45,734 bases of DNA, taken from positions 1-45,734 of the forward strand of contig CAJOQM010000011.1 in NCBI GenBank assembly GCA_905236845.1, in the 5' to 3' direction. Source of the DNA: an uncultured Lachnospiraceae bacterium (GTDB lineage: Bacteria; Bacillota; Clostridia; Lachnospirales; Lachnospiraceae). The notes beneath the pieces are model-generated. The model saw nothing but the letters and a program-made list of their open reading frames with translations. It was not told where the DNA came from and ran no database searches. Both the position numbers and the translations under genes were made by a program. Of this stretch, positions 8,487 through 18,000 are shown piece after piece (position 1 is the stretch's first letter; each line of letters starts with the position of its first letter).

Positions 8487-8515
8487 ATTATAGCGCAATA
8501 AATTCTTTATGTCAA
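8487..8515 (-). promoter_or_regulatory. Consensus sigma-A promoter of the iron-uptake operon
   Basis: On the minus strand a perfect -35 TTGACA (8515-8510) and a perfect -10 TATAAT (8492-8487) are separated by exactly 17 bp. Transcription would start near 8480, giving a ~110-nt leader before the ftr1 ATG at 8371. The strength implies that repression or attenuation must control it when iron is replete. Confidence 0.85.
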
Positions 8516-8558
8516 CACACTTTCGTCACATTTTATATTTTTTTAAGAAACGAATTTC

Positions 8559-9608
8559 TTAACGTATATCGCTTTTATTCCACATATCAGCAAGATCGTA
8601 TATGAGCTGCTCCGACTTTTCCCATCCCAGGCAGGGATCGGTAATGGACTTCCCATAAACGCTTTCATCTACGGACTGGCTGCCGTCTTCGATATAGCTT
8701 TCTATCATAAGTCCCTTTACTATGGACTTTACGCTTTCGGATATGCGTGTGGAAAAAATAACGTCCTTTGCTATACGAAGCTGCTCATAGTAGTCTTTGC
8801 CGGAATTTGAATGGTTGCAATCAACTATTACCGCAGGGTTCGCAAAATCTCCCTCTTCATAACGCCAGCACAGCTCTATAAGGTCCTCAAAATGATAATT
8901 GGGGTGGGACTTTCCGTATCTGTCCACATAGCCCCGCAGTATGCAATGTGCAAGGGGATTGCCCCTGGATTCAACTTCCCATCCGCGGTATATAAACGTG
9001 TGACCGCTTTGAGCTGCCGTAATGGAATTCATCATAACGGACAGGTCGCCTTCCGTGGGGTTTTTCATACCAACGGGTATGGAAAGGCCGCTTGCAGTAA
9101 GCCTGTGCTGCTGGTTTTCAACGGAGCGGGCACCTACAGCCACATAGGACAGCAGGTCGTTCAGATATCTGTGATTATCGGGATAGAGCATTTCATCAGC
9201 ACAGGTAAAACCGCATTCCGAAGCTGCCCTCATATGCAGTTGCCTTATAGCCACGATTCCTTTAAGCATATCCTCACCCTCTGTGGGATTGGGCTGATGG
9301 AGCATTCCCTTGTAGCCTTTTCCCGTGGTACGGGGTTTATTTGTATAAATTCTGGGGATTATGTAAACCTTGTCGATTACCTTATCCTGAACCTTACGAA
9401 GCCTTGAAATATAGTCAATAACGGCTTCCTCATTATCCGCAGAGCAGGGTCCTATAATAAGAAGGAGCCTGTTATCCTTTCCCGTAATAATATCCGCTAT
9501 CTCCTTATCCCTCTTTTCCTTAAGAGCCTTTATCTCATCTGATACGGGATAATCCTCTTTAAGAAGCTTCGGTATTTGAAGCTTTCTTTTAAATTCCATG
9601 TTATTCAT
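8559..9608 (-). CDS. aroF: 3-deoxy-7-phosphoheptulonate synthase (DAHP synthase, class I)
   Basis: This 349-aa enzyme condenses phosphoenolpyruvate and erythrose 4-phosphate, the first step of aromatic amino acid synthesis. The length fits the AroFGH type. Recognisable segments are LLIIGPCSADN near residue 50, RIYTNKPRTTGKGYKG with the substrate-binding Lys/Arg, GARSVENQQHR, the metal-ligand PAVIVDCNHSNSGK, and the terminal SITDPCLGW. The ATG has GGAGG 9 nt upstream. It is the last gene of the pheA-DUF815-xth-aroF group and shares its pathway with pheA. Which amino acid inhibits it cannot be read from the sequence. No T-tailed terminator follows; a palindrome after the stop has its A/T tract on the wrong side. 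Confidence 0.95.
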   Translation of the reverse strand: MNNMEFKRKLQIPKLLKEDYPVSDEIKALKEKRDKEIADIITGKDNRLLLIIGPCSADNEEAVIDYISRLRKVQDKVIDKVYIIPRIYTNKPRTTGKGYKGMLHQPNPTEGEDMLKGIVAIRQLHMRAASECGFTCADEMLYPDNHRYLNDLLSYVAVGARSVENQQHRLTASGLSIPVGMKNPTEGDLSVMMNSITAAQSGHTFIYRGWEVESRGNPLAHCILRGYVDRYGKSHPNYHFEDLIELCWRYEEGDFANPAVIVDCNHSNSGKDYYEQLRIAKDVIFSTRISESVKSIVKGLMIESYIEDGSQSVDESVYGKSITDPCLGWEKSEQLIYDLADMWNKSDIR

Positions 9609-9623
9609 TATAATAATCCTCCG

Positions 9624-10376
9624 TTATTTAATTACAAGCTCCACCGGGCAGTGGTCGCTTCCGTATATTTCGTTATGTATCTTTGCGTCTTTAAGCCTCT
9701 CTTTAAGGCTATCCGATGTCAAAAAGTAATCAATGCGCCATCCGGCGTTATTTTCTCTTGCATGAAAGCGATAGCTCCACCAGGAATATATCCCCGCTTC
9801 ATCCGGATAAAAATACCTGAAAGTATCAACAAATCCGGCATCAATAAGCTCGGTAAACTTCCCTCTTTCCTCATCCGTAAAACCGGCGTTTTTATGATTG
9901 GTCGAGGGATTCTTAAGGTCTATTTCCTTATGAGCTACATTAAGATCTCCGCAAAAGATTACAGGCTTTTTCTTTTCCAAATCCTTTAAATAATGCCTGA
10001 AATCATCCTCCCAGGTCATCCGGTAGTCAAGACGCTTTAGCTCGTTTTGGGAATTTGGCGTATAAACCGTAATAAAATAATAATCATCGTATTCAAGGGT
10101 AATGACTCTGCCCTCATGGTCATGCTCTTCTATACCGATTCCGTATTCTGCGGACAGGGGCTCTATCCTTGTAAATATCGCAGTTCCCGAATACCCTTTC
10201 TTTTCCGCATAATTCCAGTATTGATAATAGCCGGGGAAGTCTATTTCTATCTGCCCTTCCTGTAATTTTGTCTCCTGCAGACAGAATATATCCGCATCAA
10301 GCTCTTTAAAGCTATCCTCAAAACCTTTTTTCACGCAGGCTCGAAGCCCGTTTACATTCCATGATATGAATTTCAT
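9624..10376 (-). CDS. xth: Exodeoxyribonuclease III (AP endonuclease, ExoIII/XthA family)
   Basis: The 250-aa protein repairs abasic sites and removes 3' blocking groups. Family motifs are [12 protein letters not shown] at the N-terminus, the metal ligand [23 protein letters not shown], the [12 protein letters not shown] segment, and the C-terminal GSDHCPVEL with the catalytic His. The open frame continues upstream, but the family start is the ATG at 10376, which overlaps the DUF815 stop by 4 bp (ATGA) and has GAGGTG close by. The tight coupling to a DUF815 ATPase is a matter of operon layout; no shared function is known to me. Confidence 0.95.
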   Translation of the reverse strand: MKFISWNVNGLRACVKKGFEDSFKELDADIFCLQETKLQEGQIEIDFPGYYQYWNYAEKKGYSGTAIFTRIEPLSAEYGIGIEEHDHEGRVITLEYDDYYFITVYTPNSQNELKRLDYRMTWEDDFRHYLKDLEKKKPVIFCGDLNVAHKEIDLKNPSTNHKNAGFTDEERGKFTELIDAGFVDTFRYFYPDEAGIYSWWSYRFHARENNAGWRIDYFLTSDSLKERLKDAKIHNEIYGSDHCPVELVIK

Positions 10377-11758
10377 AGGGCACCTCGCACAAAATCTATA
10401 AACTGCCTTGCGCAGCGGCCGGAGAACCCTCCGTTTGCGACCTCCCACTCATTTGCCTTGGCAAGGAGATCTGCCTTTTTCATCTTTACATCATAGCGCT
10501 TTGCAAGACCAAGGACTATATCCTCAAACTCCTTTCTCTCAGGAGATGTATACCGTATACGGAGCCCGAACCTTGAGAAAAGGGATGTCTTTTCCTCTTC
10601 TGTTTCAGAGCGGTGCATATCCGGATCGTAATCCTTCCTGTCGGTAAATGTCTCCTTAATAAGATGCCTTCTGTTTGATGTTGCATAAATAAGCACATTA
10701 CCGGGGCGTTCTTCAAGTCCTCCCTCTATAACTGCCTTTAAATATTTATATTCAACCTCAAATTCTTCAAAGGAAAGATCATCCATAAATATGATAAAAC
10801 GGTAATTGCGTTTTCGTATAATAGAAAGGATCGCATTTAAATCCTTTACCTGGTGCTTGTATAGCTCTATCACCCGAAGACCCTTTTCATAATACGTGTT
10901 CATAAGAGCCTTTACGGATGTAGATTTGCCTGTGCCCGCATCTCCGTAGAGAAGACAATTGTTTGCAGGACGCCCATTAACAAAAGCCTCGGTATTATCT
11001 ATAAGAGCCTGCTTTTGTTTATCATAGCCTATAAGCTCATCCATAAATATAGGAGCCACCTTTTCCAAAGGCTTTAGAATGACTTTTTCAACTCCCGGCT
11101 TCAACTCATCATCATAATCTGTTTCAAAGACCATTTCCCGGGAGACTCTGAAAGCCTTGTGAAGACCCATTGTACCTACACCAATGTTTACATAAAATGC
11201 CGTCACGGCATCGGAAAACTCACTGACATTACCCGACATGGCAAGCTGTTTTGACAGCTCACTTATTTTCTCCCTGACCACGTCGTTAAAATAAGCTCCT
11301 TCACTATCAGACGACCTGTAGTTACCCACGGTCATCATAATATCCGCTCCGAAAAGATCCGCCAGCTCTCCCATGGGATAATCAAAAAGATCCTTCAGGA
11401 TAGCAAAATCATGTTCCGCAACAGCGTAGAGACTCCCCGAGGGCGCAGCGTTTCTCTCACAGGAAAGGCTGTAGGGATTTTCATGGTTGACAATAAGATA
11501 CGTAATATAATTATGCCAAAGATTCCCCGAAAAACCGTATCTTGAGGCAAGGGTCACTATCTGACCCAGCGCAAAATAAAAATCATTCCTCAAATACGAA
11601 TAATCGTCGGGGTCCACTTCATCGTCATAGGAATCGAATTCATCAAAATCCTCTTCCTCATCCTCGGTCAGATCCTCCAAAATACCAAGGATGCTCCTTA
11701 AGGCTTTTCCATCCTCACCAAAATCCCTGTATATCAATAAATCCCTTGCGTCTTTCAT
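10373..11758 (-). CDS. DUF815 family AAA+ ATPase
   Basis: This 461-aa protein carries an acidic N-terminal region (about 31-52), a helical middle, and a DUF815 ATPase domain starting near residue 235 with the [12 protein letters not shown] lead-in. The P-loop GDAGTGKS is at 272-279, Walker B is [11 protein letters not shown], sensor-1-like YATSNRRHL follows, and an arginine-rich [10 protein letters not shown] segment resembles an arginine finger region. The C-terminal part is the usual lid. Such ATPases are widespread but of unknown substrate. It lies 12 bp after pheA with AAAGGAG before its ATG. Confidence 0.9.
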   Translation of the reverse strand: MKDARDLLIYRDFGEDGKALRSILGILEDLTEDEEEDFDEFDSYDDEVDPDDYSYLRNDFYFALGQIVTLASRYGFSGNLWHNYITYLIVNHENPYSLSCERNAAPSGSLYAVAEHDFAILKDLFDYPMGELADLFGADIMMTVGNYRSSDSEGAYFNDVVREKISELSKQLAMSGNVSEFSDAVTAFYVNIGVGTMGLHKAFRVSREMVFETDYDDELKPGVEKVILKPLEKVAPIFMDELIGYDKQKQALIDNTEAFVNGRPANNCLLYGDAGTGKSTSVKALMNTYYEKGLRVIELYKHQVKDLNAILSIIRKRNYRFIIFMDDLSFEEFEVEYKYLKAVIEGGLEERPGNVLIYATSNRRHLIKETFTDRKDYDPDMHRSETEEEKTSLFSRFGLRIRYTSPERKEFEDIVLGLAKRYDVKMKKADLLAKANEWEVANGGFSGRCARQFIDFVRGAL

Positions 11759-11770
11759 GCCGGCTCCTTT

Positions 11771-12901
11771 CTAATAGTTACCCAATATCCTGAAATTAAG
11801 TGCTTCTTCCCGAATGCCGCGGATGGCATTCTTTACGGCGCTTTGATTTAAATTCCCCTCAAAATCCACAAAAAACCTGTATTCAAAAGGCCTTCCCGGT
11901 ACGGGGCGTGACTCAATATCCGTCATATTAAGCCCGTTATATATAAAATGACTCATAAGCCTGTAAAGAGAACCGCTCTCATGGGGAATCTCAAAGGAAA
12001 CGGATATCTTCTTTGCATCCCTGCAAAATACCCTCTGGTTTGTAACCACGATAAAGCGGGTGAAATTGTGGGAATTAAGGCTTATATCCTCCGCCAGTAT
12101 ATCAAGACCGTAGAGCTTTGAGCATGACCTTGAGGCTATGGCCGCATGATGGATATCCCCTTCTGTCATTACTTTCTTTGCAGCGACCGCCGTGTTTTGC
12201 GTCTCAAAAGTCTGCATGCTCCTGTGCTCATCCAAGAATCTTTCGCATTGCATAAAACCCTGGGCATGGGAATAAACCGTATCTATATCGTCTATATTTG
12301 CCCCGGGAAGCCCCAAAAGACAATGATCTATCCTTATGGTGACTTCTCCTACCACATAATTTTCAAACTCTGCAAGCATATCGTAATTCTGGGATACGAT
12401 GCCCGCAGAGGAATTTTCTATGGGTAAAACCGCATAATCCGCCGCGCCGTCCGCTATCATGGTCATGGCATCATGGAAGGTCTCGCAATGAAACATATTG
12501 GCATTTTCCCCGAAATATTCCATTACGGCAGACTGGCTGTAGGCTCCTTCCACTCCCTGATAGACAATTCGAACTCCCGTCTTTTTTATTTCATCTATCT
12601 CTATAAAAGGAAGATTCCCAAGGACGCCGTGCTCTGTAAGCTTCTTGTACTGAAGCTTCCTGCTCATGCTCATAAGCTGAAGGAACAGCTCCTGCAATCC
12701 CGTCCTGTTAAAATCAGAAGAAGCCATTTGGGAAAGGGCGCTTAATTTCTTCTTTTCCCTGTCCCTGTCAAGCACGGGCTTTGCGTTTTGGATTTTATAT
12801 TCTGCCACCTCTTCCGATACGGCCATTCTTCTTTCAAAAAGCTCTACGATATTTTTGTCTATATCGTCAATTTCTTTTCTTAATTCACTAAGATCTCTCA
12901 T
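11771..12901 (-). CDS. pheA: Bifunctional chorismate mutase / prephenate dehydratase
   Basis: The 376-aa P-protein turns chorismate into prephenate and then phenylpyruvate. Domains in order: AroQ chorismate mutase (about 1-85, LRKEIDDIDKNIVELFERR with basic catalytic residues), prephenate dehydratase (about 105-285, YQGVEGAYSQSA, VLPIENSSAGIV), and ACT regulatory domain (about 290-370) with the ESRP phenylalanine-binding motif, so feedback inhibition by Phe is expected. The start at 12901 matches the family N-terminus and follows AAAGGGA. A longer in-frame ATG at 12973 lies inside a truncated MITE end and would add 24 residues beginning MRAGGMP; it lacks a clear ribosome binding site. Confidence 0.94.
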   Translation of the reverse strand: MRDLSELRKEIDDIDKNIVELFERRMAVSEEVAEYKIQNAKPVLDRDREKKKLSALSQMASSDFNRTGLQELFLQLMSMSRKLQYKKLTEHGVLGNLPFIEIDEIKKTGVRIVYQGVEGAYSQSAVMEYFGENANMFHCETFHDAMTMIADGAADYAVLPIENSSAGIVSQNYDMLAEFENYVVGEVTIRIDHCLLGLPGANIDDIDTVYSHAQGFMQCERFLDEHRSMQTFETQNTAVAAKKVMTEGDIHHAAIASRSCSKLYGLDILAEDISLNSHNFTRFIVVTNQRVFCRDAKKISVSFEIPHESGSLYRLMSHFIYNGLNMTDIESRPVPGRPFEYRFFVDFEGNLNQSAVKNAIRGIREEALNFRILGNY

Positions 12902-12931
12902 TATATTCCCTTTCAAAATCTCTGCCCGGTT

Positions 12932-13003
12932 TGTCATTTTTGTTTGAGCAACCGGCATCCCACCTGCCCGCATTAATATATACTCATTTAATCAGCGTTT
13001 TCC
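12932..13003 (-). repeat. Truncated second copy of the MITE end
   Basis: From 13003 downward the minus strand reads GGAAAACGCTGATTAA, then ATATTAATGCGGGCAGG and TGGGATGCC, almost identical to the right end of the 254-bp element at 31172-31425. The next ~20 bp (CCGGTTGCTCAAAC) resemble the inner side of that element's left end. The second terminal repeat is missing, so this is a degraded or partial copy. It follows a TA that forms the stop of the DUF5050-like gene and carries an ATG in frame with pheA. Confidence 0.8.
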
Positions 13004-14046
13004 TAGCTTAAGGGCGGTACAAACACCGTCACATTCACGCTGCTGTTTACCGGAGTCATATAATATACATCTTCTGTTTCGTAGGTCCTAAAATAAAGAT
13101 ACGAGCTTGTCACATTGATATCACAGCAATTGCCGCTGTAGACAAGGGTAGATTCATTGCTTGTCATATCATAGGCATAGAGCCCCACATCACCGCTCAT
13201 GGTTTGATAGTATACAGTATTTCCGTAAATATTAAAAGCCTGGATTGATTCATCTATAAGAGTAACTGCCTCGTAATTGGTAAGGTCTATCCTGCATAAA
13301 GAATAGTCATCCGAAAGATTAAGGAAATATAAATATCCGTTGGCATACGTGGGCTGCCAGGCGTTTCCTTCGTATATCATGGAAAGCGCTCCCGTATCGG
13401 CGTTTATGGAATAAAGGTTGTGGTCGCGTTCCGTTCCGTTATAATAAAGCACGCTGTCGTAAGCAGAGCAGGTAAGGGATGTGCCGGAGCTTACTTTTTC
13501 TTTGTTTTCGCCGTCTATGCCTATTCTGTATACATCCGTGGAATTTTCCGTATCATAATGAAGATAATAAATATAATCTCCCACAAGGCAGGCATACATA
13601 CAGGGGTCTTTATCGAGCATAACCTGGTTCTTGCCGTCTAAATCAACCCTGCAAAGAGCGTATGAATAAAGGCTCGTAATACCCATAAAATCATCATCCG
13701 CATCGGAATTTGACCGCCTTGTATAATAAATATAATTATCATCCACATTTATATATGCAACGGAATCCTCGCACAATTTCTGCGAATCTCCCCCGAATAC
13801 CGACATACTGTACAGCCTGTATGAATCGTTGGGATTCGCAAAATAAACTATACCGTTCTTTTCGCAGAACATACCGCCGTTATAGAGGTTGCCGCCGGTA
13901 TTTCCTTCCATTGTAAGGGTGGAATATTCCGTTTCTGCGGGAAAAAGGAATCCCTTAATATGCCTTACTCCTATAAATATTCCCACCGCCAGGGCTGCAA
14001 GAGCAATACCCGATGCTATTATCAATATTATTCTTTTAATATCCAC
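13003..14046 (-). CDS. DUF5050-like beta-propeller extracytoplasmic protein
   Basis: This 347-aa protein has one N-terminal helix (about 6-28), then repeated ~45-residue units of the form YLYFLNLSDD-x-LCRID and YIYYTRRSN, each with an aromatic strand and a Tyr/Asp-rich turn. This is the DUF5050/TolB-like propeller pattern seen in many clostridial envelope proteins. It is probably anchored outside the membrane; no enzyme motif is visible. The start is a GTG preceded by AGAGAG. Its stop TAG is formed by the TA target plus the first G of the truncated MITE copy, so the present C-terminus may not be the ancestral one. It follows the glycosyltransferase gene by 13 bp. Confidence 0.8.
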   Translation of the reverse strand: MDIKRIILIIASGIALAALAVGIFIGVRHIKGFLFPAETEYSTLTMEGNTGGNLYNGGMFCEKNGIVYFANPNDSYRLYSMSVFGGDSQKLCEDSVAYINVDDNYIYYTRRSNSDADDDFMGITSLYSYALCRVDLDGKNQVMLDKDPCMYACLVGDYIYYLHYDTENSTDVYRIGIDGENKEKVSSGTSLTCSAYDSVLYYNGTERDHNLYSINADTGALSMIYEGNAWQPTYANGYLYFLNLSDDYSLCRIDLTNYEAVTLIDESIQAFNIYGNTVYYQTMSGDVGLYAYDMTSNESTLVYSGNCCDINVTSSYLYFRTYETEDVYYMTPVNSSVNVTVFVPPLS

Positions 14047-14059
14047 TTTTTAAACTCTC

Positions 14060-15019
14060 TTATATGTTTTTTACGCATTCCAAAAATGCCAATACGTCTT
14101 TATTAAATTTGTCGTATTCCGATGCTATCATACCTCTGTAAGAAGCAAAATCGTCCTGATGGCTCTTAAAATCATTACAGATATCATGCAGAAGATTATC
14201 TATTTCATCAAGGCTGTCCCCGGGGGATTCAAATTTATATTTGTCGGGAATGGAAACATCCTCATAAAATGCCGCAGCCCCCTTTTTGTTTGTAATAATA
14301 CAGCATCCGTTGGCAGCAGCCTCCCGGGGAATCCTGTCTTTACCGGGATGATGCCCGAAATCAACATAGATTTTGGCGCATTGCATAAGCACAATAACCT
14401 TTTCCCTGGGAAGATTAGCCAAAGGAATCCAGTTTAGCCAATCAGCTTTATTTATAAGAGGCTCCAGATCTTCATAGCCCTTCTTTGGATTATACAAAGC
14501 TATATCCTGCCTTAATTCCGGAGGATATAAAAACTTACCGTGGTCACGGTTTATATAATCCGAAAGAAATATACCCTTTGCATCCGGCATATTCTTTTCC
14601 ACGTAATCCTTTGAATAAAAGGACTGATAAAGATGAAGGCATACATTCTCCCTGAAAAAGGGAAAAGCTTTCTCCACATCGTTGTAATTAGTAAAATTAT
14701 CAACGCTCATCCACCAAAAGACCCTTTTTGCCCGCCTTATAAGCTGTATATATCCATAATATCCTTCGGGAAATACCACGACGTTTCCTTCCACGTCAAT
14801 TTCCTGCATGGATTTAGCGCAGGTAGTATTATATTTTCGGTATTCTTCATTAGAGGGCACATCAAGGAGGATAGAGTCTATATCTATCCTGTCTTTATCA
14901 GTATACCATATATACGCTTCCACATCGGCAGATAAGGTATTTATGGCATTACACATCTGGTGACACAGCTCAATCCCGCCGGTAGCAATATACGCCGGGC
15001 ATAAAATATAAACATTCAT
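14060..15019 (-). CDS. GT-B-like glycosyltransferase
   Basis: The 319-aa protein starts with a Rossmann-like VYILCPAYIATGGIELCHQM segment, where the GGIE/H pattern is common in GT4 acceptor domains. It ends in a donor-binding half with YVDFGHHPGKDRIPREAAANGC, where the Glu-containing PREA segment matches the nucleotide-sugar contact of GT-B enzymes. Sugar and acceptor cannot be told. No membrane segment is seen, so it is cytosolic or peripheral. ATG at 15019 shares its A with the polC TGA stop, and GGAGAGG precedes it; an upstream GTG adds only one codon. Coupling to polC is through layout only; the downstream DUF5050 gene suggests an envelope link. Confidence 0.7.
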   Translation of the reverse strand: MNVYILCPAYIATGGIELCHQMCNAINTLSADVEAYIWYTDKDRIDIDSILLDVPSNEEYRKYNTTCAKSMQEIDVEGNVVVFPEGYYGYIQLIRRAKRVFWWMSVDNFTNYNDVEKAFPFFRENVCLHLYQSFYSKDYVEKNMPDAKGIFLSDYINRDHGKFLYPPELRQDIALYNPKKGYEDLEPLINKADWLNWIPLANLPREKVIVLMQCAKIYVDFGHHPGKDRIPREAAANGCCIITNKKGAAAFYEDVSIPDKYKFESPGDSLDEIDNLLHDICNDFKSHQDDFASYRGMIASEYDKFNKDVLAFLECVKNI

Positions 15020-18000
15020 CACGCACCCTCTCCGAAAAGATCCAATATGGACATCTGATTTTCCTCCGGAAGATCAGAAAGAATTCCGAGCCTTGTCATT
15101 AATTCTATGGCACTCTTGGAAGCCTTTGTCCTGTTTTTAAAGTCTTCCTTTGAAATAAAGGGCCCGTTTTTGGCTGCCTCTTCCACAGCCTCGGCTGCGG
15201 CACCTCCAAGTCCGTCGAGTGTATCAAAAGACGGCATGATTTTTCCGTCTATGACCTGAAAGCGATTTGCCTTTGCCGTATATATATCAATGGGCATAAA
15301 TTCAAATCCCCGCTCATACATCTCAAGCACGTTTTTCATATCGCCAAGAGTCGCTTCTTCTGCTTTTGAAAGCTCTTTGGCCTGGGATTTTTTCTTAAAT
15401 ACTTCCATATGATAGCGGAATCTTTCCCTGCCCATAGCCATTAGCTCATAGTTAAAGTTCTTCGCCCTTACGGAAAAATATGTAGCATAATACTCCAAAG
15501 GATAATATATCTTGTACCAGGCAATTCTCCATGCCATCATTACATAAGCCGCTGCATGGGCTCTGGGGAACATATACTGGATCTTGCCGCAGGATCCTAT
15601 ATACCAGTCGGGTACTTCGTGCTCTTCCATATCCTTCTTGTAATCTTCCCACTTTGCTTCTTTGCCCCCGGCTACTTTACCCTTTCTTACAGCCTCCATT
15701 ATCTTAAAGGACTCTTCGTTATCAAGCCCCTTTGATATCAGATAAGTCATTATATCATCACGGGTACATATGGCTGTCTGGAGCGTAGCAATACCGCTGT
15801 TTATAAGGTCCTGGGCATTGCCGTCCCATACTGCGGTACCGTGGGAAAGCCCGGATATACGTATAAGATCTGCAAAGGATTTGGGCTTTGCTTCATCAAG
15901 CATGCGGATAACTATATCCGTCCCCATCTCCGGAACCCCCAATGTACCGGTGGCGACACCGCCTAATTGTTCAGAAGTTACTCCCAAAGCTTCAGGAGAA
16001 GTAAAAAGGCTCATAACCTTTTCATCCTGCAGGGGAACATCCTGTACGGAAATTCCCGTCATCTCCTCTAAAACCTTAATCATGGTAGGGTCGCCGTGAC
16101 CCAGCATATCCAGCTTTAAGAGATTATGCTCTATCTTGTGATAATCAAAATGGGTGGTAATAATCCCCTTTGTCTCATCGTTTGAGGGATAGTTTACGGG
16201 AGTAAATGTATCCATTTCCTCGCCATACGGAAGAACCACTATACCGCCGGGGTGCTGGCCTGTGGTCCGCCTTATGCCGGTGCATCCCGAGACTATCCTG
16301 TCTATCTCACATCTTCTTTTGGGAACGCCGGCTTCTTCAAAATAATTTTTTACATAGCCGTATGCTGTCTTATCAGCCAGCGTACCTATGGTGCCCGCCT
16401 TAAAGCACTGGCCTTCGCCAAATATTACCTCAGCATACTTATGAGCGGTAGACTGATATTCATCAGAAAAATTAAGGTCAATATCAGGCTCTTTGTTTCC
16501 CTTAAATCCAAGGAAAGTCTCAAAGGGAATATCAAAGCCGTCCTTCATAAGAGGCTCTCCGCATTTGGGGCAGTCCATATCCGGAAGGTCGCAGCCTGCG
16601 CCTCCCGCATGAGCCTTAACCACATCGGAATCAAAATCCGTATAATGACAATGTGGGCAATAATAATGGGGAATCAGGGGATTAACCTCCGTAATACCCG
16701 CCATAGTCGCAACGAATGAAGATCCGACGGATCCTCTCGAACCCACAAGATATCCGTCCTCATTGGACTTCCATACAAGCTTTTGGGCAATTATATACAT
16801 AACAGCATAGCCGTTGCTTATAATGGATGTAAGCTCTCTTTCAAGCCTGTCCTTAACGATATCGGGCAGCGGATCTCCATACATGCTGTGAGCCTTGTCA
16901 TAGCATATGCGGCGAAGCTCTTCATCGGAATTTTCGATTTCCGGCGGGCATTTATCCGGGCGGACGGGCTTTATCTTTTCTACCATATCCGCAATCTTAT
17001 TTGTATTTGTAACGACTACTTCATATGCCTTTTCATATCCAAGGAAATCAAATTCCTTAAGCATCTCCTCGGTCGTACGCAAAAACAGGGGAGCCTGCAT
17101 ATCAGCATCGTTAAATTTAAGTCCCTTCTGGATTATGCGGCGGTATATCTCATCTTCCGGATCCATAAAATGCACATCACAGGTAGCCACACAGGGCTTA
17201 TTGAGCCTGTCAGCGATCTCTACTATCTTCTTTGCATAATCTTTTAAAACATCCTCGGACTCTACCTCGCCCTTTCGCACATAGAACATATTGTTTTCTA
17301 TGGGCTGAATCTCAAGGTAATCATAAAAAGATGCTATATTATAAAGATCCTTATCCTTCGTACCCCTCATTATGGCACGGTACAGCTCTCCCGCTTCACA
17401 AGCGGAGCCTATAATAAGCCCCTCCCTCAAAGAGGCAAGAAGGCTCTTTGGTATACGGGGCTTTCCGCTGAAATACTTTATATGGGATGCGGAAATAAGC
17501 CGGTAAAGATTAACCCTTCCTATATCGTTTTTTGCAAGGATTATCACATGATAAGTATTTGATTTTTTTATAAGGTCGTCTGATGAATGACCCATATCGT
17601 TTACTTCGTCAAGGGTGTTTATCCCCCTGTCAATAAGCCTTTGTGCAAGCTTAATAAATATATTTCCGCAGCAATCCGCATCATCTACGGCTCTGTGGTG
17701 GGTTTCGAGGGTGACCTTAAGCTCCTTTGCCACCTGATGCAGCTTAAACCTCTTAAGCTTGGGTATCATGGCTCTTGAAAGCGCAACGGTATCAAGGTAT
17801 GTATGGTTAAATTCAATCCCCTGCCTCTCGCAGTTTATACGGATAAAGGAAATATCAAAGTCTGCGTTATGCGCCACAAGGACGCAGCCTTCGCAAAACT
17901 TCATAAACTCCGGCAATACCTCTTCTATATCGGGAGCTTCGGATACCATCTTATCCGTAATGGTAGTAAGCTGCTCGATATCATAAGGTATGGGCACATG

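Noticed and set aside
8543-8562. 8-bp palindrome with a 4-nt loop overlapping the aroF stop, considered as terminator
   Set aside because: In the transcribed (minus) direction it is followed by A residues rather than U; the T tract is on the wrong side.
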